Origin: Parietaria judaica
Taxonomy: Eukaryota; Streptophyta; Magnoliopsida; Rosales; Urticaceae
Length of the DNA: 64,000 bases
NCBI GenBank assembly: GCA_954871525.1
Contig: OX940864.1
Span: 19,090,001 to 19,154,000, forward strand
Direction of reading: 5' to 3'
Position 1 is the first letter of the stretch; the number at the start of each line of letters is the position of its first letter. A program made the translations under genes and the position numbers. The notes beneath the pieces were generated by a model that made no database searches, was not told the DNA's origin, and saw only the letters and a list, made by a program, of their open reading frames with translations. Below, one piece after another: positions 11,862-23,086 of this stretch.

Positions 11862-14558
11862 TTCTATATATATATATATATATATAATATATGAGTGCGT
11901 GCGTGTGTGTATTTATATAACAGACTGGATATAATTACAACTTACTTTGGTAAGGATATCCTTTGCACCCATTCCAGGTGGGCTTCGAGCAAATAACAAC
12001 ATATTTTCAGAAGTATCTATATCAAACAAATGTGCACCATCCACTTGAAACTCCTCCTAAAAAAGGAGATAAAATCAGGGTTTATTGTTAATTTGTGACA
12101 GATATAAAAAAACACGGGCCTATAAATAAAGAAATATTAGAGAACCAAAACACAGGCCTATAAATAAAGAAATATTAGAGAACTGCTGCAAAATTTTAAA
12201 ATTTAAATTCCATATAAATGCTATGAGAACTATATGATCAAAGCAATCTTTATACTCTAAGCACTATAAACTTGCCAAACGATACAAAAAATTGTCACGC
12301 AAATATGATATTAAATTGAAAGAGAGGAACAAACCTGTAGTGAAAATTTACATGCTAACACTTTGCTGGAATTCGAATCGATCTCTGCTCCTACAAATCA
12401 TTAGATACACAAAAATATACATTACCGAATATCAATTTTTGTATTAATTGGCTCCACAAACAATCCATCAATCATGAATGAACAAACTATTTAGCCAACA
12501 GATTCACATAAGAAGAGAAATGTTAAAGTAAATAATTGTACTGTGTAAGACTATTACCAATCGCAGATCGTCCATTCGAAAGATCTCCCACTATACTTTC
12601 CAAGTAAGTCGTCCTCTACAAGGTTTAAATACGGAAAAATAATATTTAAAAGCAATGGAAGGCAATTGCCAATTTGCAATATATATCATGGGAAAATATA
12701 GCAGGACGAAGGATCACTACATATAATCAGACAGTCGGTATTATACTTATATTATATGTACTAAATATGAATACAGATCGTATTTATATGTACCTTGGTA
12801 AATTCGTCATACTTTGATTCCCATCCCGCCACTAACTTCTTCCATTTAACTTCGTTGATTTTCCAACTAGCTTTCTACACAAAACTCAAAACACTAGTCT
12901 CATATAACTAACTCCTAGCATATAGAAGATCCACTCATGTGCGGAAAAAAAAATGTTAAAAAAGTAATAGCTATTTAAATCCGAAAAGATTTTAGTGTTT
13001 GAAATCCTTTACTATATGAACTGTTCATGTTTTTTTGTTGCTAATTTGTGTTCAGTTGTTGAATTTATATAACAGCAATAGCTGAATGAATTATTAAAAA
13101 AGCAGACAAGAGATTATTGCTTGTTATAAACAACGGGAATCAACCGGAATCCGTTTGTCCTATTTGTCACGAGAAACAAATAACAAACCATAACGGCTGT
13201 TCCTTGAAGCGAATCACATTTTGCTTCAAGCCACCGAATTTTCTGCAACAATAACCAATTGATACGATTAAAGCTTTCTCTCTCTCGTGTAGAAAGTATA
13301 ATACTTGGGAAATTGAAAACAACCTTTTGTAACTTATCATCGATAGCGACAATCTGCGATGCAAAAAGCTTTCGAACATCTTTCAGCAAGCATTTTCGGT
13401 TACATTGAGGGCACTAGAACCAACAAAAAGTCAACGTATGAGTATCGATGACAAATTATTTTTCCTTCGAAATCCCGGAAAAAGATAGCATGGTCAGATT
13501 TCTCATTACCTTCCCTTGATTTTTACGCTGTTTTAGCCACCTAGTTATACAAGAGAATCCATACAAATGCCCACATGGAAGACAACTGCATTCACCAAAC
13601 AGAAGAGATATTAGCGGTGGTTTTAGTCTTTTGTAATAAGTAGGGATTAGGGTTTCCTAAAATCTTAGATTAGGTGTTCTTCAAGGAACAGCCGTTATGG
13701 TTTGTTATTTGTTTCTCGTGACAAATAGGACAAACGGATTCCGGTTGATTCCCGTTGTTTATAACAAGCAATAATCTCTTGTCTGCTTTTTTAATAATTC
13801 ATTCAGCTATTGCTGTTATATAAATTCAACAACTGAACACAAATTAGCAACAAAAAAACATGAACAGTTCATATAGTAAAGGATTTCAAACACTAATAAA
13901 ACAACTCAAATTCTCCTAAAATATTCAAGCTTATAAGAGATTATCATAAAAAATGGTCACTGAAATACGGATTTCAAACACAATCATGGTGTCCATTGGA
14001 TCAATGGAGGTTTACATGAACCCTAAAAATGTTGGAATTTCATACAACATTGGAATGTCCTAAAACCCCACTACAATGACAGTCCCTACTCCAAACTCAC
14101 TGAAGATGAAGAGCGAGAGAGAGCGGAATCGGAGTAAATCGAACGATTTTCTCACCAGAGATGATGATCGCCTTCGTTGGTCCAAGCCTCCATACAAATA
14201 GGGCAGAAGAGGCCATCAATTTCGTCCAAATTCCATTCTTTCTCCTCGGAACTCTTCTCCGGCGAGCTGCATTCCTCCTCCTCGATTCTTCTCCGCTTCT
14301 CTCTGCCGGAATCGCCTCCGGTTTCCAACTCTCCTCCCGACGGCCCGTAATCGTTGTCTTCTTCTTCGCTCTCGCCATCTTCTCCTCCTCCTCCTTCTTC
14401 TTCTTCGCTCTCGCCATCTTCTTCTCCTTCTTCTTCTTCTGCGCTCTCGTAGTCCTCTTCTTCTTCTTCATCTTCTTCGGTCTCGTCGTCGTCTTCTTCG
14501 ATGAAATGACCTCTGGTTCGGGGTTCTCGTCTGCGCCGGGAACGAAACGGTCCGCCAT
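9577..14558 (-). CDS. RFWD3-like: RFWD3-like RING/WD40 E3 ubiquitin ligase, copy 1
   Basis: Thirteen exons can be assembled in one frame: 14556-14156, 13585-13510, 13413-13324, 13242-13189, 12874-12794, 12615-12558, 12390-12335, 12056-11946, 11512-11373, 11146-11107, 10687-10625, 10379-10195 and 10054-9577, all with GT-AG junctions and matching phases. Order of parts: a Glu/Asp-rich N-terminus, a RING finger split over exons 1-3 (CPIC, CGH..C, CPQC), a coiled coil (exons 3-6), then a WD40-type half with SNSVVLTYDLP, WSCSWD and YIYAGLQNGSVYRFD, which identify the RFWD3 family. In animals RFWD3 ubiquitinates RPA and RAD51 in DNA-crosslink repair; a like role here is inference. Oddities: the conserved ATG (14558) is out of frame with the RING frame, which has no upstream ATG in this exon, and exon 4 ends inside a 218-bp inverted duplication. 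It may be a damaged gene, or a sequence error may hide the start. Confidence 0.85.
11831..11886. repeat. TC/TA microsatellite in an intron
   Basis: A (TC)n run of about 14 units followed by (TA)n lies in the intron between exons 8 and 9 of the RFWD3-like gene. Confidence 0.9.
12992..13896. repeat. 218-bp inverted duplication inside the RFWD3-like gene
   Basis: Bases 12992-13209 and 13679-13896 are reverse complements of each other with no difference that I could find, separated by 469 bp holding exons 2, 3 and most of exon 4. The right arm lies in intron 1, where related sequence also occurs in the third gene copy (around 29408-29450), so the right arm looks original and the left arm looks like an inverted copy placed over the 3' end of exon 4. 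Confidence 0.9.
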
Positions 14559-14581
14559 TAGAGCGCAAATCCAAGCTTCCC

Positions 14582-14583
14582 TT

Positions 14584-14621
<38 letters not shown>

Positions 14622-14631
14622 ATATTATATA
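14582..14631. repeat. CT/TA microsatellite upstream of RFWD3-like copy 1
   Basis: A (CT)n run followed by (TA)n directly precedes the start region on the minus strand. A similar CT run precedes copy 3 (30670-30705), so it is an old feature of the family's leader. Confidence 0.85.
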
Positions 14632-16196
14632 TAAAAAATAAATGAAAAATATTTATGAAAAGCCGCCAAAAACCAAAGGCTTGGTACTGGCTTTTGGTTG
14701 TCGACGACGACATATCGCTTTATGAATTTAATAACGACATGCCGTTTTTATGATAAATGAAATTATGAAACATTTGACACGAAGAAATTAAAAAAAAATC
14801 ATGAAATTATGAATTCATATATGACGATCGGTATTTGATGAAATCAAAATACGGAGGTAGACTTTTAGTTTGATCCCTTGAGAGTGGTCTTTGGCTCCAT
14901 TTTTTTATATATATTTATCAGGTTGGGGATGATTAGAGAGAAAAAAATAATAATAGAAAAAATAGCGGTATAAATACTCAAAAAGTGTTTGGAAAGTTGA
15001 CATGTAAAGAACATATATAGTGCACTAATACCTGGAAATCAATTTAGACTTTAAAGCAGAGATAAATCAAAGATCTAAGAAAATTCTAGAATGACAATTA
15101 TATTGTTCATAAAAAATATGTAACTCATATATATATATATTAAAAACATGTAACCGTTCCCAAATATGAGCAAAGAAATAAAGATTCTAATTTTTTGTTA
15201 TTTTCATATATTTTTAGTAATATCATCTTTTTAATATCTTCTTTAATTGTGTATTTATCACATCCATGCAAATTGTTTCTTATTCCAATTATTACTCTCT
15301 CACTTTTCTCTCCCCTTCTATTACGTTAACACTTTTTGTTCCCATTTAATTTGTTTATAATAAAATTTCATTAAATTCATTCATCTAAGACTTACACATT
15401 CAATTCTTAGTGTCTTGATTCTTCCTTTTTTTTTTTTTTGAATGGTTGATTCTTCCCTATTATTAGCCCATAAATTCACATGGAACATATGCAAAAACAA
15501 TTAACCACAAAGGACCCTTGTAAATAACCTCCAAAATCTCAACTTCAAAACCCACAAAATCAGCAACCAATACTATCCTCGTCAATTGTTCATAAACCTC
15601 CGGATGCAACTATGACAAAGCGCGAACCCGGCATCGACGTTCCGCATGATGGTGACGGAACTATTAGCAGTAGATCTTGGCGGCCGACCCAACTAGAGGA
15701 AACGCAACATTCATATGGCCATGACTGGCCACAGGTGAGCCTGGGATGCGTTCCGTCAGTGTTGGATCCTCCCCGAACAGCTTCAACTCGTTGTGGCTAT
15801 GGACTTCTCACCTCTGCCCCTACACGCTTCTCTGGCTAAAAGTTTCTTTTTGTTTAGGGTTTTGCGCTCTTATCCGTTCAATAATTTTTCTTATCAAATT
15901 CGAATAAACTCTTCTATTCTTACACTCATTCTTACCCGTTCACCTATATGTTCATCTTTAATTAAAAATTGACGATACCATTACACAAAGAGCTCAATAA
16001 TTACTGAGAGCGATGAAGATGTAGGCTTTTCTATTACAAAATACAATTTAAACTTTTGCCACCGCACTTTGCGTAATCCACTAGTTTCTATATATATATA
16101 TAAATAAATAAAATAAAAAAGAGTAAATAAGCGAATCGGAAGACGTTAATGAACTACAAACGGGGCTACTGTGTGTTCACTACCTACCCGAAAAGA
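14632..16196. other. Intergenic region with an unassigned open frame
   Basis: This is the promoter side of the RFWD3-like gene, including ACGACATATCG and ACGACATGCCG motifs (14710-14745), and the 3' side of SMG9. The only notable coding-like stretch is 15612-15839 on the plus strand. It is an ATG-started 75-codon frame, GC-richer than its surroundings, with a donor-like CAGGTGAGC inside. I recognise no family and it may be a captured fragment. Confidence 0.4.
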
Positions 16197-18270
16197 CTAC
16201 CTTCTAAACAAACCGGAGTTCTGAAGAGTTTTGCTGTACTCTGCTATAACGGCTGAGTTCTTCACTTGTTCCCATATTTTTCCGGAATTCTTCAACCAAT
16301 CGCGCTCGCTAACTGCCCTTGAAAACGAAGGGTGCTTCATCGATAAAACCTGAGACGAACACACAAACTGGTGTCAATAACACACTTCATGATACTGTTT
16401 AAGTCAGTTTAGGAGCAGTATTGTGATACAAGAAAAATAAAATTTTACGTACAATTGGTTGTGTAAAAATAAGTTATTTTACGAATAATCAATCTTAATC
16501 TATTGGAAACACCGATGAGAAGGATAGGATTGATACCTGATCCCGTAATTTCCATAGCATCACGGCAAAGCTTTCGTATTGAGATTCAGAGGGGTCATGT
16601 TTGTTCTTTGTTGGGATTGCAAACAAATTTGTAAGCGGTCGATCTAAATCGTCACATCCGGTGCTGGAAATGAAAGACGAGGAGCTAAAATATTGGGCGA
16701 AAGCCTTCTTCAGTTTGGCGGAATTATCTGGTGTTAGATCTCGGCCTTGCAGCCTAATAAACAGCAAGAACATCACATACATGTAAGTAGCCACGAAAAA
16801 TTCTACGTTCAACTTTTATTTGCTCGTGGCTTTTACTTACTTGGTCTGCACAAATATTGGAGCAGCCATATACTCTCCCGTGCTATCTTTACCGTCTTTA
16901 TCTAAGCCTGAAGTTAAGTTTTGAGGAGGGGAAGGACCGAGCGTAGACGGATCGGAAATGCCGTGTTTTAACAGATCTACCTGCAGCGTGAGAATACGGC
17001 ACTGGGATTCTTAACAAATGCTTTTTAGCAGTTATCAACCGGTTTTCTGAATTTGTCGTATTGTACGTTATTATATCAATTACCCATCTCCGTTAAATAT
17101 ATGACAGTTCTCTTAACCTTTAAGGACAATTTGTTGTTTCGCATACTAATGATGAGCTTTAGCAGCGGTGAAATGACGATTTTGCTCCCTAAGACTCAGC
17201 AGAAATCGTTAAATATTGAAGGAAATTAAAGAAACAAGTTCAATTATTATAGTAAATGATCAAGATGGCGAGAGGCGCCATACCGTGGACATCAACCGCC
17301 ACATGTTGTGGTCTTGAACTCCCTCCGATACAACAAGTACGAGATGGCAAACGGACATCAAAAGAGCGCTGAGCTAAAGAAATTCCATGCAATGACACAA
17401 TGAAAACATAAGCTCACATCAACTATCATCACCAACATTGACTCAAGAAACAGTCTTTCTCACCTGAATGCTCATGATTTCGTGTGCCAACTCGGCGGGC
17501 AGAGGCTCACCATTCAGAACGTTAATGGCCGATGATCCGTCGGGCCTCATCGTCTCAGCTAAAACCGAAGGGCTAAACACAGGCTGCATCCAAAATCTCT
17601 GTTTGGATTTTCATCGAACAAGTAACGTGCACGAAAAAACAACGAAGCGAACCTGAGTGTCGAGCAGAATCAGGCGCTCGGAGGAAACCCTCGGCTCGAT
17701 CCCCGCGCTGCAATGCCTCGCCATCGCTCTCACGTCCTCCGACTGTACCGAAAACGGCGGCAACATCCCTGCACATTGAATGATACGATAACACAGCTCC
17801 GAAATGAAAAAAACCTAGAGATTGAAAAGCTCACCAGGTGAAGTCGCGTCGAATCCATAGAGCTCGTTCATGATAGTCGATTTCCCCGCTCCCGGAGGGC
17901 CGATCACTCCGACCACCGTGAAATCGGTATTCTCCGTCAGAAACTTGACAGAACTCTCGTTAGTTAGAAGCTTCCATGGAAGTCAAAGGCTGCGAAAAGC
18001 GTTTCGACGACGATGACTCACCGGAAGGAAGCGATCGATGTGGAAGTCCCAGGATTCGGAGAGAAGGTTGAGCGATCCGATCGAGGGATGCCGGGACCGA
18101 AGCGACGCCGTGTCGTCTTCTCCTCCTCCTCCTCCGCCTCCTCCGCCGCCGCGGCCATATTTTCCGGCGACCGGAGATCCGGCGACTAAGCCTGGTTTTG
18201 CGAGGAGTATTTTGGGAGGGATGGGAGGACCCGCTCCGATGGAGGTAGAACCCGACCCGGACCCGGACAT
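16197..18270 (-). CDS. SMG9: SMG9-like nonsense-mediated mRNA decay factor
   Basis: Eight exons join in frame: 18270-18022, 17943-17835, 17768-17653, 17583-17464, 17373-17284, 16980-16841, 16753-16537 and 16349-16197, giving 397 residues, near what I recall for plant SMG9. The protein has a Gly-rich N-terminus with ten consecutive Gly (residues 41-50), the SMG9 signature WDFHIDRFLP, a P-loop GPPGAGKST (about residues 98-106), then ERLILLDTQPVFSPSVLAE, CHLVLVVSEGVQDHNMW and a conserved C-terminal helical tail ending in GLFRR. In animals SMG9 is a nucleotide-binding partner of SMG8 that controls the SMG1 kinase acting on UPF1; by family the plant protein should act in the same cytoplasmic pathway. 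The chosen ATG gives the Ser/Gly start; the frame upstream is open for a short distance, but the sequence there is AT-rich and leader-like. No break is visible. Confidence 0.93.
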
Positions 18271-18388
18271 TGATAGGCAATATTCGTTGTCGTTTTTTCT
18301 TTGTGCTGACTCTTGAATCTTGATTATGAATGTTTCTCGTAGAAAATTCATGTATTTTATAAAGAAAAGTGAGTAAGTTCGTTGTATA

Positions 18389-19089
18389 CAGGGGCGATTT
18401 TACATTCGGCCGAGCGGGATCGGCCGCCCCCACTCAATCCGAGATTCCGAGTTAAATTTTTTAATATTTTAAAATATTTATACAATCATTAATATTAAAA
18501 AATTACTCATTAAATTGTTAATCTTACATTGTGGTGTAGTAGAAAAAGATGAACAACTTAACTTTACTTTTTTATGAGAGGTCCAAGGTTCAATTCCCAC
18601 CATAGACATAAATATGCATTTTGTTTCCTTCTTCATTATTTTTTATTTTCAATGGCAAATCTATATAAATTACTAAAAAGTTAAAAAAAATATTATCCAT
18701 CACAACTAATACATATATTTAATAATTCACACACATTTTATTTAAGTCTATTATTAAAAATTATTTTAACACATACATCATTAAACTATCCCATATTCAC
18801 GTTATTCAAATATTAATTTATCATACAATGACTGAATATTCGACAATCTTTTTAAAATTATCTTTCATAAAAAAATTAAGAATTAAGTATAAGAATCTAA
18901 GAAAAATATATTTTATTGTATCGATGAAGAGATTATAATAAATTATTTTAGTTGATAAAAATTTATAAATGACAATTGTAATGCAATATATGTTATTATA
19001 TTACGCGTTTTAATATTCCATCTTATTTTAAAAAATTACGTTATGTTATTTTTCGCCCCCACTCTTGAAGTTTTTTGGCTTCGCCCCTG
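18389..19089. mobile_element. hAT-type MITE, 701 bp, with 8-bp target duplication
   Basis: The element starts CAGGGGCG and ends CGCCCCTG. It is flanked on both sides by the exact 8-bp duplication GTTGTATA (18381-18388 and 19090-19097). Terminal sequence and duplication length are those of the hAT superfamily. There is no transposase frame. It lies just upstream of the SMG9 start. A diverged, inverted relative lies at about 53300-53765. Confidence 0.92.
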
Positions 19090-19284
19090 GTTGTATACAC
19101 ACGTCTTTCAAGTACAAGATTTTTTTTTATTATTATTTTTTGAAAAATCTTTCCAAGTACAAGATTGAAGATACTATAAAATTCATAATTTCTATAATCA
19201 ATAATTGATCGCCGTCGCGTTTCTTTGCGCAATGCAATCCACTAATTTTATAGAAGTATAGAATACCATTTATATACGAAAAAT

Positions 19285-19512
19285 CAATGGCGGAAGCACC
19301 CTTAGGGTGGGGGTGGTTCAAACCACCCCCTCCAAAAAAAAATTGATATAATAATACCTTATTTTTAATTTTTTTAGTGTGAATTCATACAAAATTTTAG
19401 TTAAACCCCCCCTAATTTTCACCAAAATTTAAATATAACACCCTCAAGTTAAATTTTTGACAAAAAAATTAAATCTAACACCCCCGGTACATAATTCCTG
19501 GTTCCGCCACTG
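19285..19512. mobile_element. Short hAT-type MITE, 228 bp
   Basis: The ends are CAATGGCGGAAG and its near complement GTTCCGCCACTG. The flanking 8-bp duplication CGAAAAAT is exact (19277-19284 and 19513-19520). The interior is non-coding and contains runs of C and A. Confidence 0.9.
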
Positions 19513-19906
19513 CGAAAAATGTCGGGAGGATGCAGCACATTTGAATTTGACTATTCGTATTTAGAAAGAGCTCGTGTTGTGCACTTACAAGGGAACGACC
19601 GTAACGTTTTGTTATTTGTTTGTCGTGAGTAGCAAAGCAAAGGGGAATTCATCGTCTTCGTGAATTTCTTGGCTTGAGTCCTTGCAAGATACTTGAGAAA
19701 CTTCTATGTTGCCTCTTTTCTTCTCAAATAAAGTTAAACAAATGAGCCAATAAAAAATCAAGCTTCTTACTAGGACAGAAAATCAAATTTCAACATTTGA
19801 CCGAGTATATACTATATATGATAGGACCCGGTACCGAACCAATCCACAAACACGTACCAAAGATTACCGAATTTTACTGGTAAACAATCAAGAAGAAAGC
19901 ATACTA

Positions 19907-20536
19907 GGGGCCCGATTAGTAGTGTTCTCGTTTTTCATAAATTGATTTGTGAGTATTATTTATAAAGTTGATTTTTGTTTATTTTTAAAATTACGTTTGG
20001 TAAACAGTATTTTTTGAAAAAGAAAAAACATAAACTGTGTTCGGTGATTAGTATTGTTAAAAAATAAAAATACTAAAATCACATTAATTTATACAACATC
20101 ATGTACAAAATATAATTAAGCTAATCTATAAACATGCCATTTTAAAATGTAATTATAAAAACCAATACTATCTAATAAATCTTACGAAAATCATTATTAT
20201 ATTACATTGTCTAATAATAATGTATATATCTTAGGAAAATCATAATAATGTATAATAAATAGAGAAGAAAGTTCGTAGAAGTGTAGGCGCAAGATGTACT
20301 AGAACGTTGACGAAGGAGGTGAGATTTTGAAGCAAAGGCAAAAAATGAGATGAAAACAGTTTTTATTTATTTATTTATTTTCAATCAACTCTCATTTTTA
20401 CACTGAAAGACAAAACCATTTAAAGACCAAATGAATAGTTATGTTACATGAAAGTAAGTTTCATTTTAATTTTCTATTGTATAACGGAAAGTAAACAAGA
20501 AAATGATTTTGAAACACTCTACCAAACAGGCCCTAG
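19907..20536. mobile_element. MITE with GGGGCC termini (hAT or Tourist-like)
   Basis: The left end TAGGGGCCCGATTAGTAGTG and the right end CACTCTACCAAACAGGCCCTA are imperfect inverted repeats, as in many plant MITEs that begin GGGCCTGTTTGG. The target duplication is not clear, so the superfamily is uncertain. Confidence 0.6.
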
Positions 20537-21722
20537 CCTTCTCCTCTTTTGGGAGTCGAGGCCATAAACTCTCCAGCAAAGACTCTCAGAGCAAAATATG
20601 CGGCTCCTAGGCTAGACCAAACAAGGATCAATTATCATTTTTGTCGATAAATCTGTTACAACTCCCATGGTCCAGGGGCCTTCGTTCCCTCTTAAGTAGA
20701 TAGGCTGGTCTATTTCGCCTTCACTACAACCAGGAAGCTTTGACGGAAGTCCCATATTTGAGTCGCCGGAGATGCAAGTCTCCCATTGGTTCGAAGTAGA
20801 TTTCGAAAGCATAGATCTACGAGAAAGAAGTTCCAGATGGTGCGTGAAAGTATCGAAATGCGTGTGCATGCATTGTTTGCTGCTACTTTGGAACTCCTAT
20901 TGAGTCAAGCAGTAAATATTATGACCGGAAAAGCAACTAAAGCACCGGAGCTCTTCTAACCAAAACCTATTCTAAAGGAATACAAGGTCAGCTCCAACGA
21001 TTTTATTTTGAGAAAACTTGTTTCTTAGTTAACAATCGACGGTTTTATCATTTGGTAACAAGTTTATCGATATATAAGATATAAAATTGGAGGTTATCGG
21101 AACTTATCGACGAATTAATAAGTTATTTGTTGATTTATCGATAAAAAATGTATAAAATATTTTTTTAAGATGAACATATAATCACAAATCTTAATAATAA
21201 CTATTAACTTTCACAATTTCAAATTGAAAAATCTCTTAAATGTCTACAAATTAATAAATTCGCACGAAAACGAGCATGGAATCACAAATCATAACAATAT
21301 TATCCATACTCTTAACAACAATAAAATTTGAAAAAAAAAATATATAGTTTAAAAACGCATCAAATCGAAACTTAAGGTACTTACACTTTTCTTTCTTTCT
21401 TTCTTTCAAAATTAATGGATAAGCACCTCGCTCATCCATGATTATCGATTTTTACACTAAAAAATTAATGGAGAAGTAGGTCGATAAAATAAAATAAAAA
21501 AAATTATCGAACCGATAACTCAAGGCTCAAGCATTGGACCGAACCATTTGCATGATTACAAAATGAAACACAATGAAAGGTTTAATTGAATAAAGGAAAG
21601 ATAATAGCTGAATTAAATTGGAAACTCATCTAATTCACCCTCTCTCGGCGCCAATAGACTATCACGGGTTTACTAATACTAAAAACATTTATAAAAATAT
21701 AAACCTATTCTATTAAAGCAAA
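20537..21722. other. Intergenic sequence with one unassigned open frame
   Basis: The frame 20869-20612 on the minus strand is ATG-started, has 85 codons and is GC-richer than its surroundings, but I do not recognise it. The rest is AT-rich, with several TTATCGA-type short repeats between 21010 and 21500. Confidence 0.4.
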
Positions 21723-22982
21723 TCAAGGGATATGATGTTCCTTCATTAACGAAATAATCTGAGCAAACTTGCTCTGTTCTTGGGCTAATCGGCTCTCGTG
21801 TTCTGCCAATCTTTTGGCAATGCAACTATCTTGCATCTTCTCGTTTCTCTGTCCGTAAATTACCGCCAATTTACAGCAAATATCAAGTTCGGAACAATTA
21901 AATAATAAATCAACAAAATTAGATCAACAACTATCAGCTTACGAAAATTTTATAGACCGAAATAGTTAACCCAAGTTATAATTAATCGACGCTATATTGC
22001 ATTAGGAAACAAAAGCAGAGAGCACAAGATATATTTTAAGGTAATTTGACAAGGTTTTATTTCCCATATATTTATATCTAGATTAATTAAAATTATATAC
22101 TTACTCTCACTAAGGCAGTAATGCTGTCTCATTATTAATTTGTAAGTCTATAATTAACGGGAATTATCGACAAATCTTCACCTGGCTCAATCTCGCCTCT
22201 TTGAGTTAGAACTTAGTGATTCACTGGATTTCTGTATCCTAAACACTCGATTACAACCTAATGGGTCAGATCGCGCCAGACCTTTCAAGCTTAAAACATA
22301 AGTAAATGAATTTAATAACATACTTATATATTCTAAATGACATAATTAAACGGCAAAATCACATAAACGTAGTTCTTATTTCTACATACCTCCGCAAGCA
22401 TTTGAAGTATCAATTTCATCATAATGTTGAGCTTTCGATTCGTAACCTTTTGCATTTGATATGATGAATCCAATGCCACCTCTAACTTCTTCCTATCAGT
22501 TTCTATGCTTTCCAAAGCAGTTTTCTACGCAGAATTCAATCACTATGAATCAAATTTCCAAAGGGTTAAATAAATCTGAATCATTTAATGTACGTAAAAA
22601 ATAGTCCGAACCTGTATCTGAAGCAAATCACATCTTGCTTCGAGTGCCCGGATTCTCTGCTACAAGAATCGATTTTGTTACGATTAATTTTTTCTCTTTC
22701 TAGTGTCCAAAAGACGTTACTTGCGAAATTGAAAAACAACCTTTTGTAATTTATCGTCGACGGCGACAATCTGCGGTACAAAAAGCTTCCTAACATCTTT
22801 CAAGGCACATTTGCGCTTGCATGTAGGGCACTACAGCCAATAACAAAAAAAGTCAACCTTTGAGTATAAACAAAAAAGTCAACCTTTGAGTATTTCAGAT
22901 GATCAATACCTTTTTACTTTGTTTTAGGTTTAGCCATCTGGTTATACAAGAGAGTCCATATAAATGCCCACATGGAAGACAA
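21723..22982 (-). pseudogene. RFWD3-like copy 2, exon 1 and WD40 half missing
   Basis: Exons matching copy 1 exons 2-4 are present with intact GT-AG sites: 22982-22910 (CLPCGHLYGLSCITRWL), 22830-22741 (CPTCKRKC..KDVRKLF) and 22656-22612 (RIRALEARCDLL). Then come an enlarged 45-codon exon, 22524-22390, and a final exon, 21848-21723, ending in a stop after MKEHHIP. All phases agree, so the transcript could encode about 156 residues of half RING plus coiled coil. The first RING cysteine pair (CPIC, exon 1) is absent. Upstream is a tandem array and not exon 1. The last exon has no counterpart in copy 1 and is Gln/Lys/Glu-rich, probably coiled coil. Without exon 1 and WD40 it cannot be a standard RFWD3 ligase. 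It is either a pseudogene or a new short protein. Confidence 0.8.
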
Positions 22983-23086
22983 CTGCACTCGCCAAGCAGA
23001 GGTGACGTTAGGGGCGGTTTTGGTAATTTGTAAAGTAATAAATACGGATTAGGGTTTCCTAAAATCCTAATTTGTAAAGTAATAAC

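Noticed and set aside
14097..14558. 153-residue Lys-rich frame on the minus strand beginning at the ATG at 14558
   Set aside because: It is the wrong frame of the acidic exon 1; the RING cysteines lie in the neighbouring frame. Kept only as evidence of a frame break.
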